Under the pieces are notes generated by a model that was not told the origin of the DNA, did no database searches, and was given only the letters and a program-made list of their open reading frames with translations. Positions 32,758-41,739 of a stretch of 64,000 nucleotides of DNA are shown piece by piece. The stretch lies in contig CAVQYV010000008.1 of NCBI GenBank assembly GCA_963718295.1, forward strand, positions 124,001 through 188,000. The letters run 5' to 3'. The stretch's first letter is position 1. Every line of letters begins with the position of its first letter. The position numbers were made by a program, and so were the translations under genes. This DNA comes from CAVQYV01 sp963718295 [NCBI: uncultured Methylomirabilota bacterium] (GTDB taxonomy: Bacteria; Methylomirabilota; Methylomirabilia; CAVQYV01).

Positions 32758-34675
32758 GCTGAAGGAGAAAAGACCCGGGTCGAGCTATTCGTCGCAGATT
32801 CGGCTCACCATCCTCTTGCTCCTCCTCTTTTTGGTGATCTTGAACCTTCAGATCACCTACCTCTTCGAGCAGACCAAGAGGAGCCTCAACTTGGAGTTGG
32901 AAACCCGGCTGAAACTCGCAGCCTCCATCTTGCAGGAGTACTGGGAGAAAAAGGACCATGGGAGGAAGAGCATACAGTCGAGAAAGGGGATTCTCACCGA
33001 GGAGGACATCTTTTTTCTCAAGGGCTGGGCTATCAAATCGGGGCTGGATCGTGTACTGTGGATCCAGCGGGGGGGAAGACCTTTGGAGATTGACGCCGAA
33101 AGGAGGGGCCTTAATGCCTCCGATCCCATTTTGGCAAGGGGAAGCGAGGGAATTATGGAGCAAGCCTGGCGAGGAGACCTGGTAGCTGGTCCCCTGCATC
33201 GAGACTCGGGCGGTGGTTTCTATAAGGCCCTCCTTGTCCCCCTCCAAAGATCAGGGGAGGGGGTTGTTGCCTTGGTGGGAGCAATAGCCCCTGCCAATGG
33301 ATTGGGGCATCTTTCCCGGTTTTCCTCGTTTATCCTCTATGGCTTTCTCATCGGCATCCCCGCCGCCCTTGCCATCTCCTTTTTCTTCATCGAATTCGTA
33401 TTATCTCCCTATCGGCGGCTCTCTTCCGCCACCTCTTCTCTCTCTGAGACAAGCGATATCCCTGCCGACGTAGAAACGATCGTATCGACATACGAGAATG
33501 CGATTCTGACTCTTCGAGAGAAAGAGCAGGAGTTGGCCTCCCTGTACCAGAGGGAGCAAAAGAGGGCTTCCGATCTGGAGAGCTACCAGAGATATCTTTT
33601 GAGCAGCATCAGCAGTGGCGTCCTGAGTGTTGATTCGGCATTTCGAATCCAGGTATGCAATGAGGTAGCCAGGGGCATCTTGGCCCCATTCGAATCCCAG
33701 CTTCAGGGAAAGGATGTCCGCCAAGCCTTTAAAGACATGCCTGAACTGGGATCTCTGTTGGAAGAGACCCTCCAGGAAGGGAAGATCTATCGCCGGCGAG
33801 AGCTGCAGATTCGCCGGGAGGGGAGTGGTTGGTCCTGGATTGGCATCTCCTCCTCGACCCTGAGAGATGAGACCGGAGCCATCCGGGGGGCGATCTTCCT
33901 TCTCACCGATCTGACTGAGAGCCGAGAGCTTGAGGAGCAGATGAGGATCAGGGAAAACCTGGCTTCTTTAGGAGAGATTTCGGCGGGGATTGCCCATGAG
34001 TTCAGGAACTCCCTATCTGTTCTGTTGGGCCAGTGTCGGCTTTTGCAGCGCCGATTGCCGGAAGATATCAGGGAAAAGAGGACCTTGGAGGAGATGGCAG
34101 CTGAGATCCTTTCCCTGGAGGCGATTATCCGAGAGTTCTTGAAGTTCGCTCGGCCTCAAGAGTTGAGCATTCAGCCTCTCAATCTGGCGGAGTTTCTAAA
34201 AGATCTGGAGGGCTCCTTCGGTGAGCAGCTGGCTGAGGCTCATATCGAGTTGATCGTTCGGCCGGGCCAGGGAGGATTAGTATACGCGGATCCGCTCGCC
34301 CTGAAGCAGGCTTTTGTCAACCTGATCCAGAATTCCAAGGAGGCGATGCCCCAGGGGGGGAGAATCGCTGTAGGGATCAAGACTCCCAAGACGGGGCACG
34401 AAATGGCAGGGGTTACCGGGCTTCCCCAGGAGGGTTTTGTCAGAGTCTCGCTCTCGGATAGCGGAAAAGGCATGGAAGAAGAGGAGAAGGAAAAGGCCTT
34501 CCTCCCCTTTTTCACCACCAAGGAAAGAGGGACGGGATTGGGATTGGCCTTGGTCCAGAAGGCCATCGTGGGCATGGGAGGAAAGGTGGAGGTAGAGAGT
34601 GAACCTGGGTCCGGCACCACATTCCACCTGTATCTTCCCTGGTTGCCGGCAGCGAAGGAGAGAGGAAGTGGATAA
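32738..34675 (+). CDS. NtrB/ZraS-like sensor histidine kinase
   Basis: A 645-residue kinase. An N-terminal membrane helix (about 22-45), a periplasmic sensor region (about 46-195) and a second helix (about 200-222) are followed by a HAMP-like coiled coil, a PAS domain (about 280-395), the His box SAGIAHEFRNSL (about 410-421) and an ATPase domain (NLIQNSKEAMP, DSGKGM, GTGLGLAL). It overlaps pilD by 20 bases and the next regulator gene by eight. The frame also opens at TTG 32729. Signal and targets are unknown. Confidence 0.9.
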   Translation: MLHFFAKLKEKRPGSSYSSQIRLTILLLLLFLVILNLQITYLFEQTKRSLNLELETRLKLAASILQEYWEKKDHGRKSIQSRKGILTEEDIFFLKGWAIKSGLDRVLWIQRGGRPLEIDAERRGLNASDPILARGSEGIMEQAWRGDLVAGPLHRDSGGGFYKALLVPLQRSGEGVVALVGAIAPANGLGHLSRFSSFILYGFLIGIPAALAISFFFIEFVLSPYRRLSSATSSLSETSDIPADVETIVSTYENAILTLREKEQELASLYQREQKRASDLESYQRYLLSSISSGVLSVDSAFRIQVCNEVARGILAPFESQLQGKDVRQAFKDMPELGSLLEETLQEGKIYRRRELQIRREGSGWSWIGISSSTLRDETGAIRGAIFLLTDLTESRELEEQMRIRENLASLGEISAGIAHEFRNSLSVLLGQCRLLQRRLPEDIREKRTLEEMAAEILSLEAIIREFLKFARPQELSIQPLNLAEFLKDLEGSFGEQLAEAHIELIVRPGQGGLVYADPLALKQAFVNLIQNSKEAMPQGGRIAVGIKTPKTGHEMAGVTGLPQEGFVRVSLSDSGKGMEEEEKEKAFLPFFTTKERGTGLGLALVQKAIVGMGGKVEVESEPGSGTTFHLYLPWLPAAKERGSG

Positions 34676-36038
34676 GATTCTCATTGTGGAAGACAAGGAG
34701 AGCCTTCGGCGGGTGCTGGCCGAGACCTTGGAGATGGAAGGATACTCGGTGATGCAGGCCACCGATGGGGAAGAGGCGATTCGAAGGATTTCCGGGGAGA
34801 GATTCGACCTCATCCTGACCGACTTGAAGCTGCCGAAAAAGGACGGCTTGGAGGTGCTCAGGGCCGCCAAAGAGAACTGCCCCTCCGCCGAAGTCGTGGT
34901 CATGACAGCCTATGGCACCATCGATAATGCTGTGCAGGCGATGAAGGAAGGCGCCTATGACTTCCTCGCTAAACCGGTGGACACGAATTATCTTTTGATG
35001 CTCATCGAACGGGCCTTGGAGCGGCAGAGGCTCTGGAAGGAGAATATCCTTTTCCGATCGGAATTGGCGGAGAGGCTTTCCCTTCCCGAGATCGTGGGGA
35101 AATCCCCCAAGCTGAAAGAGGCATTCCTTCTCTTGGAGAAGGTGGCTCCGACTTCCTCCACCGTCTTCTTGTCTGGGGAGAGCGGCACGGGAAAAGAGGT
35201 GTTCGCTCGGACCCTCCATTTCCTGAGCTCGCGGAGGAACGGGCCCTTCGTCGCCATCAATTGCGCCGCCATCCCGGAAAACCTCCAGGAGAGCGAGCTG
35301 TTCGGGCACGAGAAAGGGGCTTTTACCGGGGCCGACCACGCCAAGCCGGGGCGATTTGAACTCGCGGATAAGGGAACCCTCTTTTTGGACGAGGTCGGTG
35401 ATCTTTCACTCCCCACTCAGGCCAAACTCCTTCGAGTGATCCAGGAGGGGATTTTCGAAAGGGTGGGAGGGACAAGAAGCATTCGTGTCGATCTGCGATT
35501 TGTCACCGCCACCAATCAGGATCTCATCAAGGCCACCAAGGAGAAGCGGTTTAGGGAGGACCTCCTGTATCGCCTCCACGTCTTCCCCATCCAATTGCCC
35601 CCTCTGCGGGAAAGGCCGGGGGACATTGCTCTGTTAGCTGAGCGCTTCGTCGATCGCTTTGCCGTGGAGATGAAAAAGCAAATCAAGGGGATCAGCAAGG
35701 AGGTCCTCGATCTGCTTCAGGATTATGGTTGGCAAGGCAATGTCCGCGAGCTTCAAAACTGCATCGAGCGAGCGGTCATCCTCTGCCCCCGAGGGGAGAT
35801 CAAGAAAGATCACATCCAGCTCTATCCGGGGAAAAGAGAGGACCTGCTGGAGGTTTCCCTCGAGTCTCATGGCACGCTCCATGAGGCTTCCTCCAGGGCC
35901 TCTCGGGTTGTGGAGAAGAAGCTGATTCAGGAGGCATTGAGGGAAAGCAAGGGAAATAAGTGGCAGGCCTCCAAGCGATTGAGCGTGAGCTACAAGACCC
36001 TGCTCTCGAAGATCAGAGAACTGGAGATTGAGCCTTGA
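34668..36038 (+). CDS. NtrC-family sigma-54 response regulator
   Basis: A 456-residue partner of the preceding kinase. The receiver domain starts at KILIVEDKESLRR, with phospho-Asp in LTDLKLPKKDG (about residue 50). The AAA+ domain has GESGTGKE, the complete sigma-54 loop KGAFTGA and LFLDEVGDL. The C-terminal Fis-type helix-turn-helix includes KWQASKRLSVSYKTLLSKI. The GTG start with GGAGAGAGGAA upstream overlaps the kinase stop by eight bases. It is the second such pair in the pilus region, distinct from PilS/PilR. Confidence 0.9.
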   Translation: MDKILIVEDKESLRRVLAETLEMEGYSVMQATDGEEAIRRISGERFDLILTDLKLPKKDGLEVLRAAKENCPSAEVVVMTAYGTIDNAVQAMKEGAYDFLAKPVDTNYLLMLIERALERQRLWKENILFRSELAERLSLPEIVGKSPKLKEAFLLLEKVAPTSSTVFLSGESGTGKEVFARTLHFLSSRRNGPFVAINCAAIPENLQESELFGHEKGAFTGADHAKPGRFELADKGTLFLDEVGDLSLPTQAKLLRVIQEGIFERVGGTRSIRVDLRFVTATNQDLIKATKEKRFREDLLYRLHVFPIQLPPLRERPGDIALLAERFVDRFAVEMKKQIKGISKEVLDLLQDYGWQGNVRELQNCIERAVILCPRGEIKKDHIQLYPGKREDLLEVSLESHGTLHEASSRASRVVEKKLIQEALRESKGNKWQASKRLSVSYKTLLSKIRELEIEP

Positions 36039-36478
36039 GGGCTGTTATCCAGAGGGTGTCCTGGGCCTCCGTATCGGTAGGGGAGGAGATGATTGGCCAG
36101 ATCGGGCCCGGCCTCTTAGTGTTCCTGGCGATTGGGGAGGAAGATCAGGAGACGGATCTCAATTGGATGGTGGACAAGGTCTACCACCTGCGGTGTTTTG
36201 AAGATGAAGGGGGGAAGATGGACCGCTCCCTTAAGCAGACGGGCAAAGAACTGCTCTGTGTCTCCCAGTTCACGCTTTACGGAGACTGTCGGCGCGGTCG
36301 TAGGCCCAGTTTTGACGGGGCTGCAGCGCCTCCTCTGGCAACCTGCCTCTTTGAAAAATTCGTTGACAAGATGAAGGAGGAGGGTGTAAATGTTATATGT
36401 GGCAAGTTCGGTGCCAGGATGAGAGTGGCCTTGGAAAATGAGGGTCCCGTCACTTTGATTCTGGACAGCAAAACATGA
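36035..36478 (+). CDS. dtd: D-aminoacyl-tRNA deacylase
   Basis: A 147-residue proofreading enzyme that hydrolyses D-amino acids and glycine mischarged on tRNA. The family motifs are SQFTLYGD (about 77-84) and the C-terminal ENEGPVTLILDS. The start is a TTG that overlaps the previous stop (TTGA), giving the invariant MRAVIQRV. It is co-transcribed with the response regulator gene. Confidence 0.93.
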   Translation: MRAVIQRVSWASVSVGEEMIGQIGPGLLVFLAIGEEDQETDLNWMVDKVYHLRCFEDEGGKMDRSLKQTGKELLCVSQFTLYGDCRRGRRPSFDGAAAPPLATCLFEKFVDKMKEEGVNVICGKFGARMRVALENEGPVTLILDSKT

Positions 36479-36508
36479 GAGCTATGTGGTATAGGAGGTA
36501 TTCAGCCA

Positions 36509-38152
36509 ATGGAGGAAATCTCGCGCCCCAGGGAGGAGATGCGCTCTCTTCTCAGGAGTTTCATGGCGGAAGCGGAGAGGGCTGTTCTTTCCTTGCATTC
36601 CCGATTATCCAAACTTCAGCAATCTTTATGTCAGATCCGGCCCAGTTGTCCTTCCAAAATCCGTGCTTTTCTATCCTATCGATTCTCGATTAACCGTGTC
36701 CTTGACATACTGCCCGGCCTTACGACTCTATTAGCGCTCTTCATATATCCTTTGCTGCAATACGGCCCTTCCAAGGTCTTCTACGCCCAAGTCTTTCAGA
36801 TCCTCTTCATTACGTTTTGGATCGGTTATTTGATCGTGAATATGGCCAAAGGCTTGCGGACTCGCAGGGAGATAGCAGCCAATATGGATATAGACTGGTC
36901 CGACCATATCAGCCAAACAGGGCGAGAGCCGGACCTCTATCTTATCCTGATGCCCCTGAAGAAAGAGACCAACCGACATGTGCTCTTTCAGACCTTGCTC
37001 TCGATCCAGAAGCAGCGATATCCGAAGGACAAGATGACCGTCTTTCCCATCATTGAGGAGGAAGATCAAGAGACCATCGATCGGGTGATGCGAATTCTTC
37101 CCGGCTTCAAAGGGAAATTGGACATCCGCGTCTTCACCTATCCAGCGAGGGAAATCCCCAATCCCTGCAAAGCGACCTCGGTCTCTATGATCGGCCGGTG
37201 GCTCAGTCAGCGTGAGGATTTGGGGGAATTCCGGGCGGATCATACCAAGATTCTGGTCATCGATGCGGATACGATCCTCCATCCCCAGGATTTGGCCTTT
37301 CGTGAATATTCCCATCGAATCGAGAGCATCAAGGATCTCCAGTTGGGGAGAAGGGGCAGCATTCTCCAGTCCCTTACCACCTATACCTCGAACTACTGGA
37401 AGGTCCCCATGCTTCCTCGGCTCCATAATACGGGCTTTGTTCTCTACCAGATGGGAAGGATGCAAGGGAGGAGCGATTATCTGATCTTAGGGCCCGGCAC
37501 CAGCATCCCCTTTTCCATCTTTGAGGCAGTCAGCTACTTTGAGCCCAACCGACATAACGAGGATATGCAATTCCGATACAAGGTGATCATGGAGGGTTTT
37601 CGGGTGGTCCCGCTCAGGATTCCCACCTGGGGGCAAGCGCCCCTCACCACTCGGGAATCCTGGGGCCAGATCGCTCGATGGGCGAGGGGAGCTGCCGATG
37701 TGAAATTCATCGTAAACTACCGCCGCATGCTGCCTCAGTGCGGCTTCTCGCTCGCTGCGTGCAAGCCCTTTTTGGCCCTGCGAGCCCTGCTAGCCAATTC
37801 CACTCCGCCCATCATGGTGCTTCTGCCCACGGAGCTAATCCTCATGTCCTGGGTCTTTCCCAATTTCGATCGCTTCGGCCTCACGACGTTTCTCTATGCA
37901 TATCAAACGGTAGTCTTCACCCTCTCCATGATCATTGGGATGGTCTTTGTGCCGCATTTACTCAAGCCCATCCTCTACGTGCCTCAACCGAAACGATGGA
38001 AGATGATGCGCCGCCTATTCGAGTGGTTTCGGCTGGTCTTTACCCCCATGAATATTCACAACTACTACCTCATGGCCTTCGCCCAGCTCTATACCCAAAC
38101 CCGAATGGCCCTGGGCCTGTCCATCTCCCATACGGAGGTTACCCGAAAATAG
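36509..38152 (+). CDS. Membrane-bound family 2 glycosyltransferase
   Basis: A 547-residue enzyme. Two N-terminal membrane helices (about 65-120) precede a GT2 domain with YLILMPLKKETN, the metal-binding IDADT (about 250) and the acceptor-site NEDMQFRYK (about 350), then an Arg-Trp pair in QIARWARG resembling the QxxRW of processive synthases. Three or four helices follow (about 420-500). AGGAGGTATTCAGCC precedes the start. The layout suggests synthesis or export of an extracellular or lipid-linked glycan. The sugar and acceptor are unknown. Confidence 0.8.
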   Translation: MEEISRPREEMRSLLRSFMAEAERAVLSLHSRLSKLQQSLCQIRPSCPSKIRAFLSYRFSINRVLDILPGLTTLLALFIYPLLQYGPSKVFYAQVFQILFITFWIGYLIVNMAKGLRTRREIAANMDIDWSDHISQTGREPDLYLILMPLKKETNRHVLFQTLLSIQKQRYPKDKMTVFPIIEEEDQETIDRVMRILPGFKGKLDIRVFTYPAREIPNPCKATSVSMIGRWLSQREDLGEFRADHTKILVIDADTILHPQDLAFREYSHRIESIKDLQLGRRGSILQSLTTYTSNYWKVPMLPRLHNTGFVLYQMGRMQGRSDYLILGPGTSIPFSIFEAVSYFEPNRHNEDMQFRYKVIMEGFRVVPLRIPTWGQAPLTTRESWGQIARWARGAADVKFIVNYRRMLPQCGFSLAACKPFLALRALLANSTPPIMVLLPTELILMSWVFPNFDRFGLTTFLYAYQTVVFTLSMIIGMVFVPHLLKPILYVPQPKRWKMMRRLFEWFRLVFTPMNIHNYYLMAFAQLYTQTRMALGLSISHTEVTRK

Positions 38153-38295
38153 CCTCCCTTGCAGGGGGATTAGCCGAGCTGCCGGCCCCCAAACGGCCTG
38201 CGGGGCTCGATCCGGTCGAGAGCGGTCATCCAGGGTCAAAAGGATAGAGACCACGAGAGGTGAAGGGTCCATTCCTCTTCGGGGATTGGGTAGAG

Positions 38296-39438
38296 ATGAA
38301 TATCGGGATCTTCACCTGCAATTATAGGCCCTTGATCAATGGCCTATCCGCCTCCGTCGAGATCTTTTCCCATGAATTCCGGAAGAGAGGCCACCGGGTT
38401 TTCATCTTCGCGCCCCAATACCCCGGATTCATAGATTCGGAAGAAGGCGTTTTCCGGTTCCCTTCCCTTCGGGCCCCGACCCACCATAACTACAGGATCC
38501 CCCTTCCCTTTTCCCCCACAATCAACTCCTTCCTCCCTCGGTTGGAGTTGGATCTCATCCACGCCCAGCATCCCTTCCTCCTGGGATCCCTGGCCCGCAG
38601 GGCGGCCCGACGCTTGGACGTCCCCTTGGTTTTCACCCACCATACCCTTTATGAAAGATATATCCACTACTTCCCAATTGCGTCCGCGGCAGCCCAGAGG
38701 TTGGCGATCCGATTGTCCACCTCATTTGCCAATCAGGCCGATTTGGTAATCGCGCCCACCCAGGGCCTCAGGAAGATCCTTCAAGAACGAGGGGTCCGTT
38801 CGCGGATTGAGGTGATCCCAACGGGTGTGAAGGCGGGAGATGATGATAAAGGGTCCTCCCTGGCCTCGGATCTGGGTATTTTACCGTCGGCGAGGATCCT
38901 TCTTTCGGTTGGACGACTGGCCAAAGAGAAGAATTTGGATGCCCTGCTGGAGGTCTTCTTGCGCCTGGCCCCCGATATCCCCGACCTCCACCTGGTCCTG
39001 GTGGGGGAAGGAGACGAGAGGCCCCGGCTTCAGGCCTGGGTGATGGGTCATGGGCTGGGGGATCGGGTGAGATTTGTGGGGGAGCAACCTCGAAAGAGCC
39101 TGGCGCACTATTACCAGGGGGCGCACCTCCTCCTGTTCACTTCCCTCTCCGAGGCCCAGGGATTGGTGCTGTTGGAGTCTATGGTCCACGGATTGCCGGT
39201 CCTGGCCTTGCGCTCCTTTGCGGCGGAGGAACTCATCGAGGATGGGATCAACGGGTATCTGGCTGACGGGGTTGAGGCCTTGGCAAGGAGGACCCAGGAC
39301 TTGCTTTGCGACGAGGAAAGGAGGAGGTCCTTTTCGGCAAAGGCAAAGGAGAAGACAAGGGAATTTACGGCTTCGGCGATGGCCGAAAGGATGCTGAATC
39401 TGTATCAGGAGCTTCTGCAGGCAAGGAAGGGGAGATGA
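38296..39438 (+). CDS. Family 4 glycosyltransferase
   Basis: A 380-residue GT-B enzyme resembling diacylglycerol glucosyl/mannosyltransferases. The N-terminal domain starts with GIFTCNYRPLINGLSASVE, and the sugar-nucleotide site is SVGRLAKEKN (about 208-217) plus FTSLSEAQGLVLLESM (about 285-300). The ATG at 38296 after GGGTAGAG fits the family start; the frame also opens at GTG 38260. Its stop overlaps the recombinase start (ATGA). Product is likely a membrane glycolipid, but this is not certain. Confidence 0.85.
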   Translation: MNIGIFTCNYRPLINGLSASVEIFSHEFRKRGHRVFIFAPQYPGFIDSEEGVFRFPSLRAPTHHNYRIPLPFSPTINSFLPRLELDLIHAQHPFLLGSLARRAARRLDVPLVFTHHTLYERYIHYFPIASAAAQRLAIRLSTSFANQADLVIAPTQGLRKILQERGVRSRIEVIPTGVKAGDDDKGSSLASDLGILPSARILLSVGRLAKEKNLDALLEVFLRLAPDIPDLHLVLVGEGDERPRLQAWVMGHGLGDRVRFVGEQPRKSLAHYYQGAHLLLFTSLSEAQGLVLLESMVHGLPVLALRSFAAEELIEDGINGYLADGVEALARRTQDLLCDEERRRSFSAKAKEKTREFTASAMAERMLNLYQELLQARKGR

Positions 39439-40319
39439 GGGATCAGGTCGAGGCCTTTCTTCAATCCTTGACCATCGAGAGGGGCCTCTCCGCCCACACC
39501 CGGGAGGCCTACCGGCGGGACCTCTTGAGGTTTGCGGATTACCTGGAGGGAGAGGGGGTCTCATTGGATGAGGCGAAGGAGTCGGAGATCACCTCCCATC
39601 TTTTTCGGCTGCGGCAGGGTGGACTTTCCTCCCGGTCCGTTCACAGGGCAATCTCTTGTCTCAGGGGCTTCTTTCGATTTTCGGTGGAGGAGGGGCTTCT
39701 GTCTCTCGACCCCACCGTCCATCTCCAATCTCCTCGCTTCCGGCCGAAGCTGCCCCAGGTGCTATCGGTGGGGGAAGTGGAGAGGCTGCTGGCGACCCCG
39801 GGTGGGAAAACCCCCCGGGAGATTCGAGATAAGGCGATGCTGGAGGTCTTGTATGCTACCGGAATGCGGGTCTCTGAATTAGTGGGGCTTCCCTTGAATT
39901 CGGTGGATCTCACCGTGGGGTACGTACGCTGCATGGGAAAGGGATCCAAGGAGAGGATCGTGCCCCTCGGGTCCTCGGCCCTTTTCCATCTCAAAGGATA
40001 TCTGGAATCGGCTCGCCCCCGGCTAACGGCAGGTAAGCTGACCCCCTCCCTTTTCTTAGGGCCCAAAGGCCGTCCTCTCACGCGGCAAGGCTTTTGGCGA
40101 ATCCTCCGCGTCTATTCTCGAAGGGCGGGCATTCAAAAGAGGGTGACCCCCCATACCCTGCGCCACTCCTTTGCGACTCATCTCTTGGAGCGGGGTGCGG
40201 ATATCCGCTCGGTACAGATGATGTTGGGCCACGCCGATATCTCTACCACCCAGATCTACACCCACATCGATCGGGAGTGGTTGAAAGAGATCCATCATAG
40301 GTACCATCCCAGGGCCTGA
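39435..40319 (+). CDS. xerD: XerC/XerD-type tyrosine recombinase
   Basis: A 294-residue site-specific recombinase that resolves chromosome dimers at dif. The N-terminal SAM-like domain (about 1-85) is followed by the catalytic domain with Arg in TGMRVSEL (about 147), Lys in GKGSKER (about 171), the HTLRHSFATH box (about 240-249), His in LGHADIS and the nucleophile Tyr in TQIYTHID (about 276). All catalytic residues are present and length is standard, so a housekeeping Xer is favoured over a mobile-element integrase. XerC versus XerD cannot be settled. Confidence 0.88.
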   Translation: MRDQVEAFLQSLTIERGLSAHTREAYRRDLLRFADYLEGEGVSLDEAKESEITSHLFRLRQGGLSSRSVHRAISCLRGFFRFSVEEGLLSLDPTVHLQSPRFRPKLPQVLSVGEVERLLATPGGKTPREIRDKAMLEVLYATGMRVSELVGLPLNSVDLTVGYVRCMGKGSKERIVPLGSSALFHLKGYLESARPRLTAGKLTPSLFLGPKGRPLTRQGFWRILRVYSRRAGIQKRVTPHTLRHSFATHLLERGADIRSVQMMLGHADISTTQIYTHIDREWLKEIHHRYHPRA

Positions 40320-40348
40320 GTCGGGTTCTCCTTGACTCCTCCTCCCTG

Positions 40349-40368
40349 AAAGGGCGGCAGGACCCTTT
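40349..40368 (+). terminator. Possible weak hairpin after the recombinase gene
   Basis: AAAGGG (40349-40354) and CCCTTT (40363-40368) flank an eight-base loop, followed by AACCTTTCC. The stem is short and the T-run poor, so termination is only suggested. Confidence 0.25.
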
Positions 40369-40435
40369 AACCTTTCCACCCTGGGCTTGTCCGGGTGATG
40401 GGCTGTCGGCTTTCAGCGTGCGCGGCCAAGGGCTT

Positions 40436-41412
40436 TCATGGCTCGTGAGGGCTGGCGGCAAATGCAGCCCCATAAAGGCTCACAGCGCAGTTGATCACCA
40501 CCTTGATCGGAATGTTTTGCAGCCGCTCTTCATGACGATCGTTTTCCTCGAAGTGCCTACGAAACAGCTCAGGGCATAAATGGTGGGCATCCTTCACCAG
40601 GACCCCACCGGCGAGAAAGACCCCTCCCAAGGCAAGTGCCTCGAGGGCGAATCTGCGGGCGCATTTGGCATACAGCTGGAAGAAGAGGTGAAAAGCCTCC
40701 CTGCAGGTCTCGTCCTGGGACGCGAATTGCGATATGAGCTGTGCCTTCTCCCTTGCCCCGTCGATTTGAAGGGTGAATTGTGAAGGGTGAATTCGGTCTG
40801 GGAATCTGCCGGGTTTGTCGCAGAAAGCGGTAGATCCTGTCCACTCCTTTGCCCGAAAGAAGGTCCTCATAAAAGATTGCCCTCCTTCATTGATCCCGGG
40901 CTTGGATGGAATCGATCAGATTCAGCTCCCAGCGGGTGGTGGCGGGGGAAGTCAGCATGGTCCCCTTCGGATGGGTGGAGGGAATAGAGGTCCAGGCCCT
41001 GGCCATAGATCAGGATGCTCTTGCCCAGGTCCGTGCTGGCCCCGATGATCGCCCGGGCGGATCTGTTACGAGCCGGATGGATGCCTGCTCGGGCAGTCAT
41101 AGGCAAAAATCCCCTCGCCTCGGGAAATTCACCCCATGTCCGATGGCATCGAAGTCGTTCGTGAGAAGGAGGGTCTTCAATCCCAGCCTCCGTACTTCTT
41201 CTCCCCACAGGCCGTGACCTCCGTCAGAGGTGGGTACAGGTCTTCCGATGCCTGGGTCTCGAAATGAAAGGAGGCGATGAGGCCCACCTGCTGTTTTTGG
41301 GCCCAGGCAAGGGCGATATTCGCATGGGTCCCTCCCAGATCCCCTGCCAGCACCAGCTTTGCCTCAGGGCTCTGCTTCCCCCCAATCGATGTTTTCGCAA
41401 CAGACGTTGCAT
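40436..41412 (-). pseudogene. glk: Glucokinase, multiply frameshifted
   Basis: Coherent glucokinase segments lie in alternating frames on the minus strand. From 41412 leftward they are: MQRLLRKHRLGG; LVLAGDLGGTHANIALA (the ATP-phosphate loop); GLKTLLLTNDFDAIGHG; IGASTDLGKSILIYG; PSEGDHADFP; and finally FALEALALGGVFLAGG to the stop at 40436. At least four frame changes are needed, one at a run of six G. The enzyme would phosphorylate glucose at the start of glycolysis. The protein parts remain well conserved, so decay is recent or the sequence has clustered errors. It sits between the recombinase and tRNA nucleotidyltransferase genes with no obvious operon partner. Confidence 0.8.
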
Positions 41413-41739
41413 TTCTGAATCCCCTGGTGAAGGATCATAAGCGATGTGGACAATGGATATTGGCTGAAGGAGCCGCCAGTCAAGTCCTGATGGGCGAAGC
41501 CAAATATCACTTTGAATGCTGAGGGTTCTCTGATATTTTAGACATCTGAAGGCATAACGCAGGACTGATCGTCGCTCTGCCAATGATTGGTCTCCGAAGC
41601 CCAATCATTGGCTGCCAAGGGACGTGAAGCTTTCGTCCAGAGGGTGGTGCTTCCCGGAAATGAAGGAGATACAGATTCTTATTTTACCCCTTGACCCCCT
41701 TTACAAGGCGCATCTTACGGGGCACGCCGCGGTCAAGAG
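41413..41739. other. Intergenic region between glk remnant and tRNA nucleotidyltransferase
   Basis: About 330 bases without a credible gene. It holds a 12-base perfect inverted repeat (41578-41611). TTGACC at 41691-41696 could be a -35 box for the rightward gene, but no convincing -10 follows. Confidence 0.5.
41578..41611. repeat. 12-base perfect inverted repeat
   Basis: GCCAATGATTGG (41578-41589) and CCAATCATTGGC (41600-41611) are perfect reverse complements around ten bases. There is no T-run on either side. It could be an operator or a transcript hairpin between the divergent glk remnant and the rightward gene. Confidence 0.5.

Noticed and set aside
39435-40319. Mobile-element integrase instead of housekeeping XerD
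   Set aside because: Standard Xer length, all Xer motifs, coupling to a chromosomal gene and no attachment-site repeats nearby.
41224-41604. 126-codon minus-strand frame upstream of the glucokinase remnant
   Set aside because: Only its part from the ATG at 41412 fits glucokinase; the upstream residues are unlike any family N-terminus and the frame is broken by the indel in the G-run.
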